Below, piece after piece: positions 37,229 to 46,738 of a stretch of 64,000 bases of DNA. The stretch is from Burkholderia sp. PAMC 26561. Lineage in GTDB: Bacteria; Pseudomonadota; Gammaproteobacteria; Burkholderiales; Burkholderiaceae. Under the pieces are notes generated by a model. That model saw nothing but the letters and a program-made list of their open reading frames with translations. It had not been told where the DNA came from and did no database searches. The DNA lies in NCBI RefSeq assembly GCF_001557535.2, contig NZ_CP014315.1, positions 1,550,001 through 1,614,000 on the forward strand, written 5' to 3'. Every line of letters begins with the position of its first letter. The stretch's first letter is position 1. A program made the translations under genes and the position numbers.

Positions 37229-38889
37229 TGCGCGACCTCCCTGACACGGTTCTTGAGTTCATCCACGAGTACGCGGCTGTTCTCCGAATAGTCGACCGGA
37301 ACAATGACCAGTTGCACACCGCCTTCGCGGAACGCGTCTTCCAGCGTCGGTGCCAGTGCTTCGGCTGATTCGACGCGCCGTCCTTTTGCGCCGTAGGCAT
37401 CGGCGTACTTGACGAAGTCGGGGTTGCCGAACGTGAGACCCCAATCCGTGAAGTTGTCTACGGCCTGTTTCCACCGGATCATTCCGTAGGCATCGTCCTG
37501 AATGATCAGCACAACCAAGTTGAGCTTCAGCCGCACGGCGGTCTCGAGTTCCTGCGAGTTCATCATGAAACCGCCGTCGCCGCACACCGCCATCACACGC
37601 CGCGCCGGGTAAAGCAGCGCGGCCATCATGGCCGACGGCAAACCCGCGCCCATCGTTGCCAACGCGTTGTCGAGCAGCAGCGTGTTGGCGCTGCGGGTCC
37701 GGTAGCAGCGCGCAAACCAGATCTTGTACATGCCGTTATCGAGCGCGACGATGCCGTCGGCCGGCATGACTTCGCGTACGTCATGGACGATGCGCTGCGG
37801 CGTCAGCGGAAAGCGCGATTCCCCCGCGCGGTCCATCGTCCGCTTCAGGATGCCCTCGCGCAACGGCGCCAGCGCCGCTGCGTTCGGAAGCTTGCCCTGA
37901 ACGTGATCGGCAAGTCGCGCGAGACTCAGGCCAAGATCACCTACCACTTCCGCATGGGGGAAGAACACTTGTTCGACGTGGGCCGGCGTGTAGCTCACAT
38001 GAACGACCTTGGGTCCGTCCGGGCCCATGATGAACGGCGGCTTTTCGACCGTGTCATGGCCGATCGCCAGGATCAGGTCAGCACGGTCTATTGCCTCGTG
38101 AAGATAGTCGCGTTCGCTGAGCGCCGCGGTTCCCATCCAGAGTTCGCTGGCTTCGTCATGGCCAACTGCGGCCACGGTACCCTTGCCCATCTGGGTGTTG
38201 AAAAACGGGATGCCGGTACGTCGAATGAATTCGGTCAACTGGCCCGCGAGCCGGGGACGGTTGCTCGCGGCGCCGAACATGACAAGCGGACGCTCGGCCT
38301 TCATCAGCATGGCCGCGGCCCGTTCGATGGCAGCCTCTTGCGCGACCGGAAGCTCGACCGGATGCGGCGGAACAAGCGCCACGTCGTCGCTTACTTCTTG
38401 GGCGGCCACGTCTTCGGGCAACTCGAGGTGGACCGGACCGGGCCGCTCTTCCGCGGCGAGGCGGAACGCTTCGCGCACCACGCTCGGGATGCTGCTCCCG
38501 CTGACTATTTGCCGCGACGCCTTCGTCAGCGGCTTCATGGTTGCGACTATGTCGACTATCTGAAAGCGCGCCTGGTGCGCTGTCATGATGGCCTTTTGCC
38601 CGGTGATAAGCACCATCGGCATGGCGCCGAGATGGGCGTAGGCTGCACCTGTGACCAGATTCAGCGCGCCGGGACCGAGGGTTGCCATGCAGACACCCGG
38701 CCTTCCCGTCAGGCGGCCGTGGGTGGCCGCCATGAATGCCGCCGACTGCTCATGGCGGGTGACGATCAACTCGATGTTCGAGCGTCGCAGCGACTCGACG
38801 ACGTCGAGATTTTCTTCGCCCGGCACCGCGAAAATGCGATCGACGCCCTCGTTCTCCAGCGCCTTGACGAACAGATCTGATGCTTTCAT
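37225..38889 (-). CDS. TPP-dependent enzyme, acetolactate synthase large-subunit-like
   Basis: The ATG at 38889 has GGAG 7 nt upstream. The 554-residue protein has the three TPP-enzyme domains: the N-terminal glutamate E47 (VTRHEQSAAFMA), the central domain (RPLVMFGAASNRPRLA), and the GDG motif (VCGDGGFMMNSQELETA) with N/D for Mg. It resembles catabolic AHAS-like proteins that lack a small subunit. Acetolactate formation is one possibility; the CoA-transferase upstream and alcohol dehydrogenase downstream suggest a specialised degradative route. Confidence 0.85.
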   Translation of the reverse strand: MKASDLFVKALENEGVDRIFAVPGEENLDVVESLRRSNIELIVTRHEQSAAFMAATHGRLTGRPGVCMATLGPGALNLVTGAAYAHLGAMPMVLITGQKAIMTAHQARFQIVDIVATMKPLTKASRQIVSGSSIPSVVREAFRLAAEERPGPVHLELPEDVAAQEVSDDVALVPPHPVELPVAQEAAIERAAAMLMKAERPLVMFGAASNRPRLAGQLTEFIRRTGIPFFNTQMGKGTVAAVGHDEASELWMGTAALSERDYLHEAIDRADLILAIGHDTVEKPPFIMGPDGPKVVHVSYTPAHVEQVFFPHAEVVGDLGLSLARLADHVQGKLPNAAALAPLREGILKRTMDRAGESRFPLTPQRIVHDVREVMPADGIVALDNGMYKIWFARCYRTRSANTLLLDNALATMGAGLPSAMMAALLYPARRVMAVCGDGGFMMNSQELETAVRLKLNLVVLIIQDDAYGMIRWKQAVDNFTDWGLTFGNPDFVKYADAYGAKGRRVESAEALAPTLEDAFREGGVQLVIVPVDYSENSRVLVDELKNRVREVAQ

Positions 38890-39020
38890 ACGTAATCTCC
38901 TTGACTCTTTCAATCACGGCTAATCGCCGCGTATTGCAGCGGACTGTCCCTGCCAGCGCATTCAGAATGCCAAAAGATGCGGGATTGCGCATTGAATGTC
39001 CCTGACGCTGGAAGCAAGAC

Positions 39021-40979
39021 TCAGCGTAGCGGGCGCCCTACTTCATCTTCGAGTTGGCTCGCCACATGGCTTGCGGCTTGCGCATGCGTTTCGCATACGT
39101 GCGATTCCGCATCGACTTCACAAAAAGCGGCGCCCAGTTTCACGCGCATGAATGCACTGGCGGAGAAACGGGTCGCCGAGCTGTAGTACTTGAGCTGCAA
39201 ACGCCTGACCATTGCGAAGTACGTATCGGCAACCGGATCATCCAGACGGAATCCGTCGTAGTTGACTATCAGTGAAACCTTATGGGCGATTCCATCGCAG
39301 AATGCCTCGAGCACGCGCCGCACACTTTCCACGTCGCTGGTCGAGCGGACGCCCATGCCCTCGAAGTTCGCAAAGAGCGTGTTGCGCCCGACGTCATAGC
39401 TGAGCCGCTCGCTCATTTGCCGATCGAGGAGCACCGTTGCGAGCCCCATGAGTTGCGGCAGGAAAATACGGGGGTCCATCGAACGCACGTTGCGCACTAT
39501 AGGCATGAAGTCCATGTGGGCAAGAATGTCGCGCTCCATATCGATGCCGGGTGCAATTTCGGTCAGTTCAAGTCCTTCGGACACGCGCTGGAAGACGCAC
39601 CGCTCAGTCACATACGTCACAGGCTGGCCGCGTTCGGCCGCGAGAGACCCGTTGAACGTGATCTGCTCGACCGACTCGACGAGTTTCCTCTTCGACCCTT
39701 CCGACACGATACGCAGACGTCCATCCTCGACTGCGACTTCGAGTCCGCCGGCCGTGAACGTTCCCGCGAACACCACGCGCCGCGCGTTCTGACTGATGTT
39801 GATGAATCCGCCGGCACCGGCCAGGCGCGGCCCGAAGCGGCTGACGTTGACGTTTCCACACCGGTCGATCTCCGCCATGCCGAGACACGCGAGGTCCAGC
39901 CCTCCGCCATCGTAGAAATCGAACTGCTGGTTCTGGTGCAGCAGGGCATCGATATTGATTGCCGCGCCGAAATTCAAGCCGCCCTGGGGCGCGCCGCCGA
40001 TCACACCGGGTTCAGCGGTCAACGTCAGGTGGCTCAGCAGTTGCTCTTCCGCGGCGACGGCTCCTACGACTTCAGGGACGCCAATACCCAGGTTGATGAC
40101 GCTACCCAAGGGGAGCTCGAAGGCGCATCGACGTGCGATCACCTTTCGCTCGTCGAGCACCGCGCTTTCCGTTGCGCCCGACGGCACCTTCATTTCGCCG
40201 GAGAAAGCAGGGCTGTACGCCGTGCCGTAAGTCTGCGCGTGAGCGCCGTTGATTGCGACCACGACACGGTCAACGAAGATTCCGGGAACGACGACTGCAC
40301 GAGGATCGAGCGTCCCGCTCGCAGCGATCCTTTCCACCTGGACGATTACGAGTCCGTTCGAGTTATGGGCGGCCATTGCCGCCTCCATCGCGTCGAGCAC
40401 GAGCGCCTCGCGCTCCATCGTGACGTTGCCTTCGGGGTCTGCCGTGGTGCCTCGGATCAGGGTCACGTTGATGGGAAAGACCTTGTAGAAAAGCCACGTC
40501 TTGCCATCGATTTCGATGGTGCTGACCAGTTCCTCGGTCGTTCTCGCGTTGATCTTTCCGCCACCCTGGCGGGGATCGACGAACGTGCCCAGTCCCACCT
40601 GAGTCAGCGTGCCAGCCCGATGAGCGGCGATGTCCCGATACAAATGCGAGATCGTTCCGAGCGGAAGGTTGTATGCCTCGATCGCATCGTCGGTCGCCAT
40701 CTTCGCGAGCTTCGGCAACAGCGCCCAGTGTCCACCAATGGCGCGTTTTATGAGCCCCGGCAGTGCAACCCGGTTCAGGCCCTGATCCTTGCCGTCCCCC
40801 GGCGCGGCGGCAAATACGAGCGTGAGATCGCGCGGCGAACCCGAGCCCGTGAACCGTCTTTCCAGCGCCATGATCAACTCGTCCGGAGTACCGATTCCGA
40901 CAAAGCCGGAGCAGCATACAGCGTCCCCATCGCGGATCAACTCGATCGCTTCATCAGCGGTGACAATCTTGTCTTTCAT
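39021..40979 (-). CDS. Fused CoA-transferase with C-terminal extension
   Basis: The 652-residue protein is a single-chain alpha-beta CoA-transferase of the propionate/acetate CoA-transferase type. The first half contains CCSGFVGIGTPDELI and the second half has the catalytic Glu323 in AEPGVIGG followed by PQGGLNFGAAIN. The core ends near residue 500, as in typical family members; residues 505-652 are an extra domain (GLATVLLDRQMSERLSYDVG, FRLDDPVADTYFAMVRRLQL) that I do not recognise. It is first in a three-gene operon with the TPP enzyme (131 bp on) and the alcohol dehydrogenase. Confidence 0.85.
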   Translation of the reverse strand: MKDKIVTADEAIELIRDGDAVCCSGFVGIGTPDELIMALERRFTGSGSPRDLTLVFAAAPGDGKDQGLNRVALPGLIKRAIGGHWALLPKLAKMATDDAIEAYNLPLGTISHLYRDIAAHRAGTLTQVGLGTFVDPRQGGGKINARTTEELVSTIEIDGKTWLFYKVFPINVTLIRGTTADPEGNVTMEREALVLDAMEAAMAAHNSNGLVIVQVERIAASGTLDPRAVVVPGIFVDRVVVAINGAHAQTYGTAYSPAFSGEMKVPSGATESAVLDERKVIARRCAFELPLGSVINLGIGVPEVVGAVAAEEQLLSHLTLTAEPGVIGGAPQGGLNFGAAINIDALLHQNQQFDFYDGGGLDLACLGMAEIDRCGNVNVSRFGPRLAGAGGFINISQNARRVVFAGTFTAGGLEVAVEDGRLRIVSEGSKRKLVESVEQITFNGSLAAERGQPVTYVTERCVFQRVSEGLELTEIAPGIDMERDILAHMDFMPIVRNVRSMDPRIFLPQLMGLATVLLDRQMSERLSYDVGRNTLFANFEGMGVRSTSDVESVRRVLEAFCDGIAHKVSLIVNYDGFRLDDPVADTYFAMVRRLQLKYYSSATRFSASAFMRVKLGAAFCEVDAESHVCETHAQAASHVASQLEDEVGRPLR

Positions 40980-41108
40980 GACGCGGGGCTCGAAGAAGGG
41001 GTGGATTTTATGATCGTTGCCGTGATGCTTCCCAGCCTTGGAATTGCGTTATGTCTGTGTCAGGCGCTTTCCTTCGTGCGCGCGGCATTGAACTGCGCGG
41101 CGCGGTCA

Positions 41109-41999
41109 CTACTGCTCGCGAACCTTCAAATGGACCAGGCACGGCAAGTGACATCTTGTCAGCGGATTCATGCGAAAAAGGTCCTCGGTCACCTTCGGCC
41201 AGCCACGCGGGATCCTGTACTCGAGCACGTTCATGGCAGCGATGGATGACGACCAGTTGCGCAGGCGACCCGCAATCTCGTTACTATCGATACCCCAAGG
41301 CATGGGCGGCAGGCGATAGCGCGGCGTCTGCATGAAGCCCCACAGGGTCAACTGGGAAAACCATCGCGGAATGATGTCGAACGCAATTTCAGCACCCGGA
41401 AAACGCTCCACGATCTGTATGAACAGACGTCTCACGGTTTCGGGTTTGAGATACATGAAGAGGCCTTGAACGACGATGAAAACATCGGGGCCGGATTCGA
41501 TCCCGTCGATCCATCCTGGCTCGAACACGCTCGCGGTAATGTGATCGAAGCGCGTGGACGATGGAAGAAAATGCTCGCGCAGTTCGATGGCAGCAGGAAG
41601 ATCGACCGTCAGCCAGCGCATCCGCCCGTTGTCCACGCGGCGAGCCTGCGTTTCCAGCCCTTCGCCCAAGGATATGATCAAGCCGTCGGGATGACGTTCG
41701 AGCCATCGCTTCAGGAGCTGGTCGATCTCTGCCGCACGCGCCGCAAATGCACCGACGGGTTCGCCGAAATGGCCGATGAAATCGTAGTCGATCGCATCGC
41801 AGATACGGACGCTGTCAGGGTCGACAAGAATGCCGTCGTCGCGACGTGCTTCGGACGCCCGATCGTAAAGCGTCCATAGCATCGTTTCAGACACGCCGTG
41901 CAATGTAGAAGTGATCTTCGCCGGTGCCTGGGCTTTGTGGCTGCGCGCCGCCCGGTCTTCTTGCCGAAGAGAGGGCGGCGTCAGCACGGCGGCTATCAA
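41109..41999 (-). CDS. TcmP/LCM-type SAM-dependent methyltransferase
   Basis: The 296-residue protein resembles the leucine carboxyl methyltransferase/TcmP O-methyltransferase family: ARAAEIDQLLKRWLERHP, ISLGEGLETQARRVDNG, WLTVDLPAAIELREHFLP, VVQGLFMYLKPETVRRLF. It likely methylates a carboxyl or hydroxyl group of a small molecule. The TTG start at 41999 overlaps the TGA of the phasin-like gene, so translation is probably coupled; an internal start is possible. Confidence 0.82.
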   Translation of the reverse strand: MIAAVLTPPSLRQEDRAARSHKAQAPAKITSTLHGVSETMLWTLYDRASEARRDDGILVDPDSVRICDAIDYDFIGHFGEPVGAFAARAAEIDQLLKRWLERHPDGLIISLGEGLETQARRVDNGRMRWLTVDLPAAIELREHFLPSSTRFDHITASVFEPGWIDGIESGPDVFIVVQGLFMYLKPETVRRLFIQIVERFPGAEIAFDIIPRWFSQLTLWGFMQTPRYRLPPMPWGIDSNEIAGRLRNWSSSIAAMNVLEYRIPRGWPKVTEDLFRMNPLTRCHLPCLVHLKVREQ

Positions 42000-42487
42000 A
42001 GCGCACCCAGCCGTTTGGCATTTGCTGTTGCACGGCCGTGAATGGGTGCGAGGCTTTCCTGCACCACGCGCGTCGCGGAACTTGCCAACTGCAAAGGGTT
42101 GGCTGGAGAGGCTGCTGCGACCTTTACAAGCGCTGCCTGGCGTTCGAGAAATTGCGCGGCTGACCGGCTCGAAGCCAGGTCCGCGGCGGCGGCCGACGTG
42201 GCCCAGATGTGCTTGCTGGTTGCCATCGCCAGTCCCATGCTCAAGCCTATGAACCCCGAACCCATTGCCTGAAGCGATTCGTTCGCCGCCTCGCTTTTTT
42301 CCCGGCTCATCAGGCTGAATTCGGTCCGGTCGCGCTCGTTGGGCAGCGGCCCGGCCATGACAAGACGAGTGGTGCGGACTTTGACGACTTCCGTCGTCGC
42401 AGTGAGCATTTCGCAGGTTTCAGTGAAGAGGCGTAACCAGTTCGCCGAAAGCTCGCCGAGCGCCGGTGAAAGGGTGGAAGAAGTCAT
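41996..42487 (-). CDS. Phasin-like granule-associated protein
   Basis: The ATG at 42487 has GGAG 6 nt upstream. The 163-residue protein is almost wholly amphipathic helix rich in Ala, Ser and Thr (LSANWLRLFTETCEMLTATTEVVKVR, in part; AAALVKV-like repeats) with no TM segment, as in phasins that coat polyhydroxyalkanoate granules. The N-terminal half also has a hydrophobic patch GSGFIGLSMGLAMATS. The family call is tentative. It is co-transcribed with the methyltransferase. Confidence 0.6.
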   Translation of the reverse strand: MTSSTLSPALGELSANWLRLFTETCEMLTATTEVVKVRTTRLVMAGPLPNERDRTEFSLMSREKSEAANESLQAMGSGFIGLSMGLAMATSKHIWATSAAAADLASSRSAAQFLERQAALVKVAAASPANPLQLASSATRVVQESLAPIHGRATANAKRLGAL

Positions 42488-43002
42488 GAAGCGCTCCAGA
42501 ATAAGACGTCCGAGAGGGATACCTGATAATGATCCCAATCAATAAATAAAGGACCGTGTCAGATCGCAAATTTGATATGTCAGAAATGTGCCTGATGGTG
42601 CGAAGGGAATTGCCTGGAGCGATGCCGCAGTACTGAAAGGGCTGCTAACCGAAAATAATCCGGTCGTCCGAGGCGTGGGCACGAACTTTCGTTCTTGACT
42701 TCTGGTTTCGGCGTCGTTTTTGCCGGATTGGCGGCCAGCCCGGTATCAAAGCGGTCAAAACAGCCAGTTAATCAGCCAAGCTCCTTCACGATCTGTGAGT
42801 GCTATCGACGGGCCGACTGCGGGCCGGCCGTCGCCGACGCCAATTGCCGTTGCTCATCTCGTTACGTTGATCCAGCATAGGCCGATACATGCTGCATCGC
42901 AACATTTTATTTCGGTGGCGCAGCGTTGGCCCCTTGGCAGTGGCGGGAGCAACTGCGCACACAAGGACCGATTTGCAGCTACGGGCCCTGTTGGTGCATG
43001 AC
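42488..43002. other. Long intergenic region
   Basis: These 515 bases separate the phasin-like gene from the 3' end of the porin gene. An AT-rich segment at 42530-42590 is a likely promoter for the phasin gene. GGGCCGACTGCGGGCCGGCCG near 42809-42830 is GC-rich and self-complementary. I find no gene, and frames across it are not protein-like. Confidence 0.45.
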
Positions 43003-44106
43003 TCAGAAGAGATGATGAATCCCGGTAAGCAAGACCGTCTGCCGGCCACCCGACGACGCGCCGATCCCCAACGTATCCGCCACCGCGCCGCCGCCCGCGG
43101 TCTCGAACATCAGGTCCGCATAAAGCTGCGTCGATTTGGAGAGCGAATAGACGTTGGCGACCGTGAACTGGGTCCAGCGGTGCCCTTCGAGCGTCGCCGT
43201 CCAAGCGCCCGCCGATACTTCTTCCGATGGCGTCAGGCGCAGGTTCGCGCCGCCATCGAAAGTACGAAAGTGTTCCGTGCGGGCCGACGTGATACGCAGA
43301 TCCGTGGCCAGCGCGTGCACCGTCACGCGTTCGAACCGGTACGACCCGCCAATGCCCGCATCGCGGACCTGCCGGGCGTTGAACGTCGCGCCCGCGGCCA
43401 GGGCCTGACCTTCGAATGTGCTCAGTCCGAGGCCGCCGGCGAGCGGCAGCAAGCGGTCCCGATATTCCGAATACACTGCGACGAGCTTCACCGGTCCATT
43501 CGTGTAATTGCTGCCAAAGCTGATCGTCCGGCCGTTGGTATTGCTGCCCGTTGCGCCAGGAAATCCGTAGAGCGCACCGAACGTCAAGCCGCTGTAGTTC
43601 GAACTTTTCCATTTGACCGTGCTCGATAGCTGCACGGGCAACGTGCTGCCGAGACCATCGAGGTTGCCCGGATGAAACGCGGAAAAATCCCCAAGCAACT
43701 GTCCTGTGGATACCGAGCCCAGCCAGTCGAAATTCCAGTCGGTCTGCCGCCCCAATGTGGCCGTGCCAAACCGGGGATCGGAGAGGCCCACATAGGCCTG
43801 CCGGTTGAACAAAGTGCCGGCGCTCGCGGCCGCGCCCGTGGTGGTGACGAATCCGCCTTCGAGTCGGAACAGCGCCGAGCGGCCGCCGCCGAGATCTTCA
43901 ACGCCTTGAAATCCGAACCGGTCGGCTTGCAATGTGCCCTGCTCGGCGATAAAAGCCCGGGACCCGTGGAGGTTGCTGACATAGCCAAGTCCCGCATCGA
44001 GACTTCCGTACAACGTCACGCTGCTTTGCGCATGAACACTTGAAGGCGCAGAGAGCGCGACAGCAGACGCGACCCCGGCCGCGCACACGACGGATGCAAT
44101 TTTCAT
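43003..44106 (-). CDS. Gram-negative porin (OmpC-like, 16-strand type)
   Basis: The 367-residue protein has a Sec signal peptide (MKIASVVCAAGVASAVALSAPSSVHAQ, part) and then SSVTLYGSLDAGLGYVSN, the classic betaproteobacterial porin start. Alternating beta strands run to the terminal Phe (LLTGIHHLF), the outer-membrane insertion signal. RFGFQGVEDLGGGRSALFRLEGGF is another family landmark. It is 52 bp downstream of the NCS2 permease gene and should provide outer-membrane entry for the same solute. Confidence 0.93.
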   Translation of the reverse strand: MKIASVVCAAGVASAVALSAPSSVHAQSSVTLYGSLDAGLGYVSNLHGSRAFIAEQGTLQADRFGFQGVEDLGGGRSALFRLEGGFVTTTGAAASAGTLFNRQAYVGLSDPRFGTATLGRQTDWNFDWLGSVSTGQLLGDFSAFHPGNLDGLGSTLPVQLSSTVKWKSSNYSGLTFGALYGFPGATGSNTNGRTISFGSNYTNGPVKLVAVYSEYRDRLLPLAGGLGLSTFEGQALAAGATFNARQVRDAGIGGSYRFERVTVHALATDLRITSARTEHFRTFDGGANLRLTPSEEVSAGAWTATLEGHRWTQFTVANVYSLSKSTQLYADLMFETAGGGAVADTLGIGASSGGRQTVLLTGIHHLF

Positions 44107-44158
44107 TGGAAGAGAGGAAAAGCGTGGAAGGAAAGGAAGGGAAAGGAACGGCGCGGGT

Positions 44159-45487
44159 TCAGGTTGTCTGAATCTTTTTCCCGGGCCGCGCCCACACAGC
44201 AGTAAAGACAAGATTGACGATGATCGCCGCCACCGTCCCTGCCGCCATGCCGTTGCTGAGCACGAGTTGCAGGTTCGCGGGAAAGCGGGCGTAGAGATTG
44301 GGGACCAGTATCGGCAGCAGGCCGACGATCAACGCCACGGCGAGCGTGTACTGATTGCTGCGCGCATTCAGGTCGACCTGTCCAAGCATCTTGATGCCCA
44401 TGACACCGATCATCGCGAAGACGATCAAAGCCGTGCCCCCGACCACTGGCGCGGGGATCGAATAAGCAAGCCGTGCGAGCGGCGCGAACAGTGCGATCAC
44501 GATCAACATAACGCCGGCGGTAGCCGTGACATAGCGTGAACGCACGCCGGTCGTCTGCACCACGCCAATGTTTTCGGCGCTCGTGATGATGAGCGACGTG
44601 CCGAGCAACGCACCGATCAGTGAAGCCACGGCGTCGCCGCGAATGGTGCGGGGAACGTCGCGCGAAGCATCGATGACCCTGCCCGTGATCTCGCCGACTG
44701 CGACCGTCTGCGCCGTTGCTTCGGCCATCGATATCACGCTGAAAATCAGCATGGGCAGGGCGGCGATCACATCGAAATGCGGCGTGCCGAACGGGAACAG
44801 CACCGGGTGCGTGAAAACGGGACCCTGCATGACAGTGGCGAGCGGCATGTAGCCCAATGCCCAGCTTGCCAACGCGCCGATGACGAGGCCCAGCAGCACC
44901 GCAAGCCGCCCCGCCGCTCCTTTCAGGGCACGCGCAATCAGAAGCGTGGAGGCAATGGTCAGGAGCGCAAGTCCGAGCGCCTGCGGCTGCGCGAATGTCG
45001 GAGTGCCGGGCTGTCCGACGATCACGCCCGCATAGATCTTGATCAGGCTCACCGACACCAGCAGCAACATGGCGCCGATCACCACGCGAGGAAAAAAGCG
45101 CAGGCAACGCGCGAACACCGGCAGGATGATCCAGTAGAACAGGCTCGTGAGGATCACCGACCCGGCGGCGGTCTGCAGGTCGGTCTGCCTCGCGACGAGG
45201 GCGAACAGCATCACCGGCGCGCCGCCCGGAACCATCACGAACGGGAGTCGCGCGCCAATGGCCGCCCAGCCGAACGACTGCAGCAACGTGCCGATGCCGC
45301 AAGCAAGAAATGTCGCACCGATCAACTGGACCGTGAGTTCAGCGGGCAGCGACAGCATCCTGGCGACGAGGAAAACGGCCGTGATCGGCGATGCCGCCAT
45401 CGATAAAACATGTTGTAAGCCGAACAGCACGAGTTGCCATGCGGGCAGGCGTGCATCGACGGGATCTCTTGCTGGATCAGGACTCAT
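44159..45487 (-). CDS. NCS2-family nucleobase permease
   Basis: The start at 45487 has GGAGGGG upstream. The 442-residue protein has about 14 TM segments with family motifs GLQHVLSMAASPITAVFLVARML and ENIGVVQTTGVRSRYVTATAG. The latter is the QxTGVxSR signature of xanthine/uracil permeases. It probably imports a purine, pyrimidine or related heterocycle with H+ or Na+. It is flanked in its operon by an arylsulfotransferase-like gene and the porin. Confidence 0.9.
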   Translation of the reverse strand: MSPDPARDPVDARLPAWQLVLFGLQHVLSMAASPITAVFLVARMLSLPAELTVQLIGATFLACGIGTLLQSFGWAAIGARLPFVMVPGGAPVMLFALVARQTDLQTAAGSVILTSLFYWIILPVFARCLRFFPRVVIGAMLLLVSVSLIKIYAGVIVGQPGTPTFAQPQALGLALLTIASTLLIARALKGAAGRLAVLLGLVIGALASWALGYMPLATVMQGPVFTHPVLFPFGTPHFDVIAALPMLIFSVISMAEATAQTVAVGEITGRVIDASRDVPRTIRGDAVASLIGALLGTSLIITSAENIGVVQTTGVRSRYVTATAGVMLIVIALFAPLARLAYSIPAPVVGGTALIVFAMIGVMGIKMLGQVDLNARSNQYTLAVALIVGLLPILVPNLYARFPANLQLVLSNGMAAGTVAAIIVNLVFTAVWARPGKKIQTT

Positions 45488-45520
45488 GGCCCCTCCGGAA
45501 GTCAGGCGCGTGGGCATGGT

Positions 45521-46636
45521 TCAGGCCGGTAGCCAGGGCAATTGCTCGCGGCCGTACCGGAGGGTCTGGAACACGCTGTTCAACTGGCCGGGACCGGTCT
45601 TGCGTGCGGCTTCATCGGGGTATTGATCGAACCACGGAATGATGTATTCCCAAACCACTTCGCCTGCGGGCGTGACCTCGAACAGGCGGCCTGTCGCGGA
45701 CTCCGTCACGTGCGTATTGCCGTTGGGCAGGCGCTGCGCGTTGCCCATGAACGGGCTGTAGAACACGTTCACCACGTCGTCAGCGTAGGACCACACGACC
45801 GCGTTGTTCGAGGGATCGATCTCGAGCACGCGCGAGAACGCGACGTGCGCGCCAGTGCGAAAGTTGCCGTTATCGAAGGTGAGGATGTTGCCGTTCGGCA
45901 GCGCCACCGGCGCGTGCTGGTGCGACACCACGCTGGGCGGAATATGCATGGCGAGCGCGCCCGTCTGCTTGTCCACTGCGATGATGCCGGAGGTCGTCCG
46001 CAAGCTCATGAGCACCTGGCCCTGTGCGTTGACACCGATGCCGTTCACGAGCGGCCAGTGGTATCGGCCGAAGCCCGGGGCGATCGGGAAGTCCTCGGGA
46101 TTCAAATGTTCCCAGGCTTTCCATTCCCATACGAGTTCACCCGCACGATTCACTTCGCGGATGACGTCGCCATACATGACTTCGTCAGGTCCGTGTGCCG
46201 TGCCACCGGGTACTCGCCCAGCGAAGCCGGGTGGAACTGGCGCGCAGGCCGAATACAGGAGGTGGCCATTGGGAAGCCATTGCGCGTCGTGGTGATGCGC
46301 GGGATCTTCGTAACGCCAGACCACTTCGCCCTGCGGTGTGACTTCGGAGAAATCGCCGCCGTGCCACATCGACCAGGGCGCATAGCGATCGGGCGAATGT
46401 GCATGGCTGCCGTTGTAGCCGAGGTTGCCGTTAGGCAGGATCACAGCGTGACGTCCGGGGCGCACGGGCATCTTCCATTGATGCACGACCTCACCTTGCA
46501 TATCGATGAGATAGACATGACCCCCGCCCGTTTGCGGCGCGATCAGGGTATAGCCATGCGCCGATAGCGCGGGATCATGGGCGATGAGACCGACGCCGCG
46601 GCGTCGCTGGGTAATCTGGTCTACGGACGTTGACAC
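45521..46636 (-). CDS. Arylsulfotransferase (ASST)-family protein
   Basis: The 371-residue protein starts with GTG after AAAGGAG. It is a beta-propeller with repeated PNGN motifs (VILPNGNLGYNG, LPNGHLLYSA, LPNGNILTFDNGN, LPNGNTHVTESATGR), as in the ASST family. H residues of HAPVALPNGN and HHHDAQWLPNGH sit where ASST has its transfer and substrate-binding His. No signal peptide is visible, unlike periplasmic E. coli-type ASST. The co-transcribed nucleobase permease suggests an aromatic or heterocyclic substrate. Confidence 0.82.
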   Translation of the reverse strand: MSTSVDQITQRRRGVGLIAHDPALSAHGYTLIAPQTGGGHVYLIDMQGEVVHQWKMPVRPGRHAVILPNGNLGYNGSHAHSPDRYAPWSMWHGGDFSEVTPQGEVVWRYEDPAHHHDAQWLPNGHLLYSACAPVPPGFAGRVPGGTAHGPDEVMYGDVIREVNRAGELVWEWKAWEHLNPEDFPIAPGFGRYHWPLVNGIGVNAQGQVLMSLRTTSGIIAVDKQTGALAMHIPPSVVSHQHAPVALPNGNILTFDNGNFRTGAHVAFSRVLEIDPSNNAVVWSYADDVVNVFYSPFMGNAQRLPNGNTHVTESATGRLFEVTPAGEVVWEYIIPWFDQYPDEAARKTGPGQLNSVFQTLRYGREQLPWLPA

Positions 46637-46738
46637 GTTGAACTCCTTTGATGACGGAGCCCAATGTAGGGGATACTGGCCGTCAGGAAAATATGATTAT
46701 TCTTTACGGCCCGTTCGGAAAAAACATACACCCGATCC

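Noticed and set aside
39282..41249. 655-codon open frame antisense to the CoA-transferase gene
   Set aside because: High-GC shadow frame with Arg/His-rich composition and no recognisable domain; the opposite strand encodes a complete conserved enzyme.
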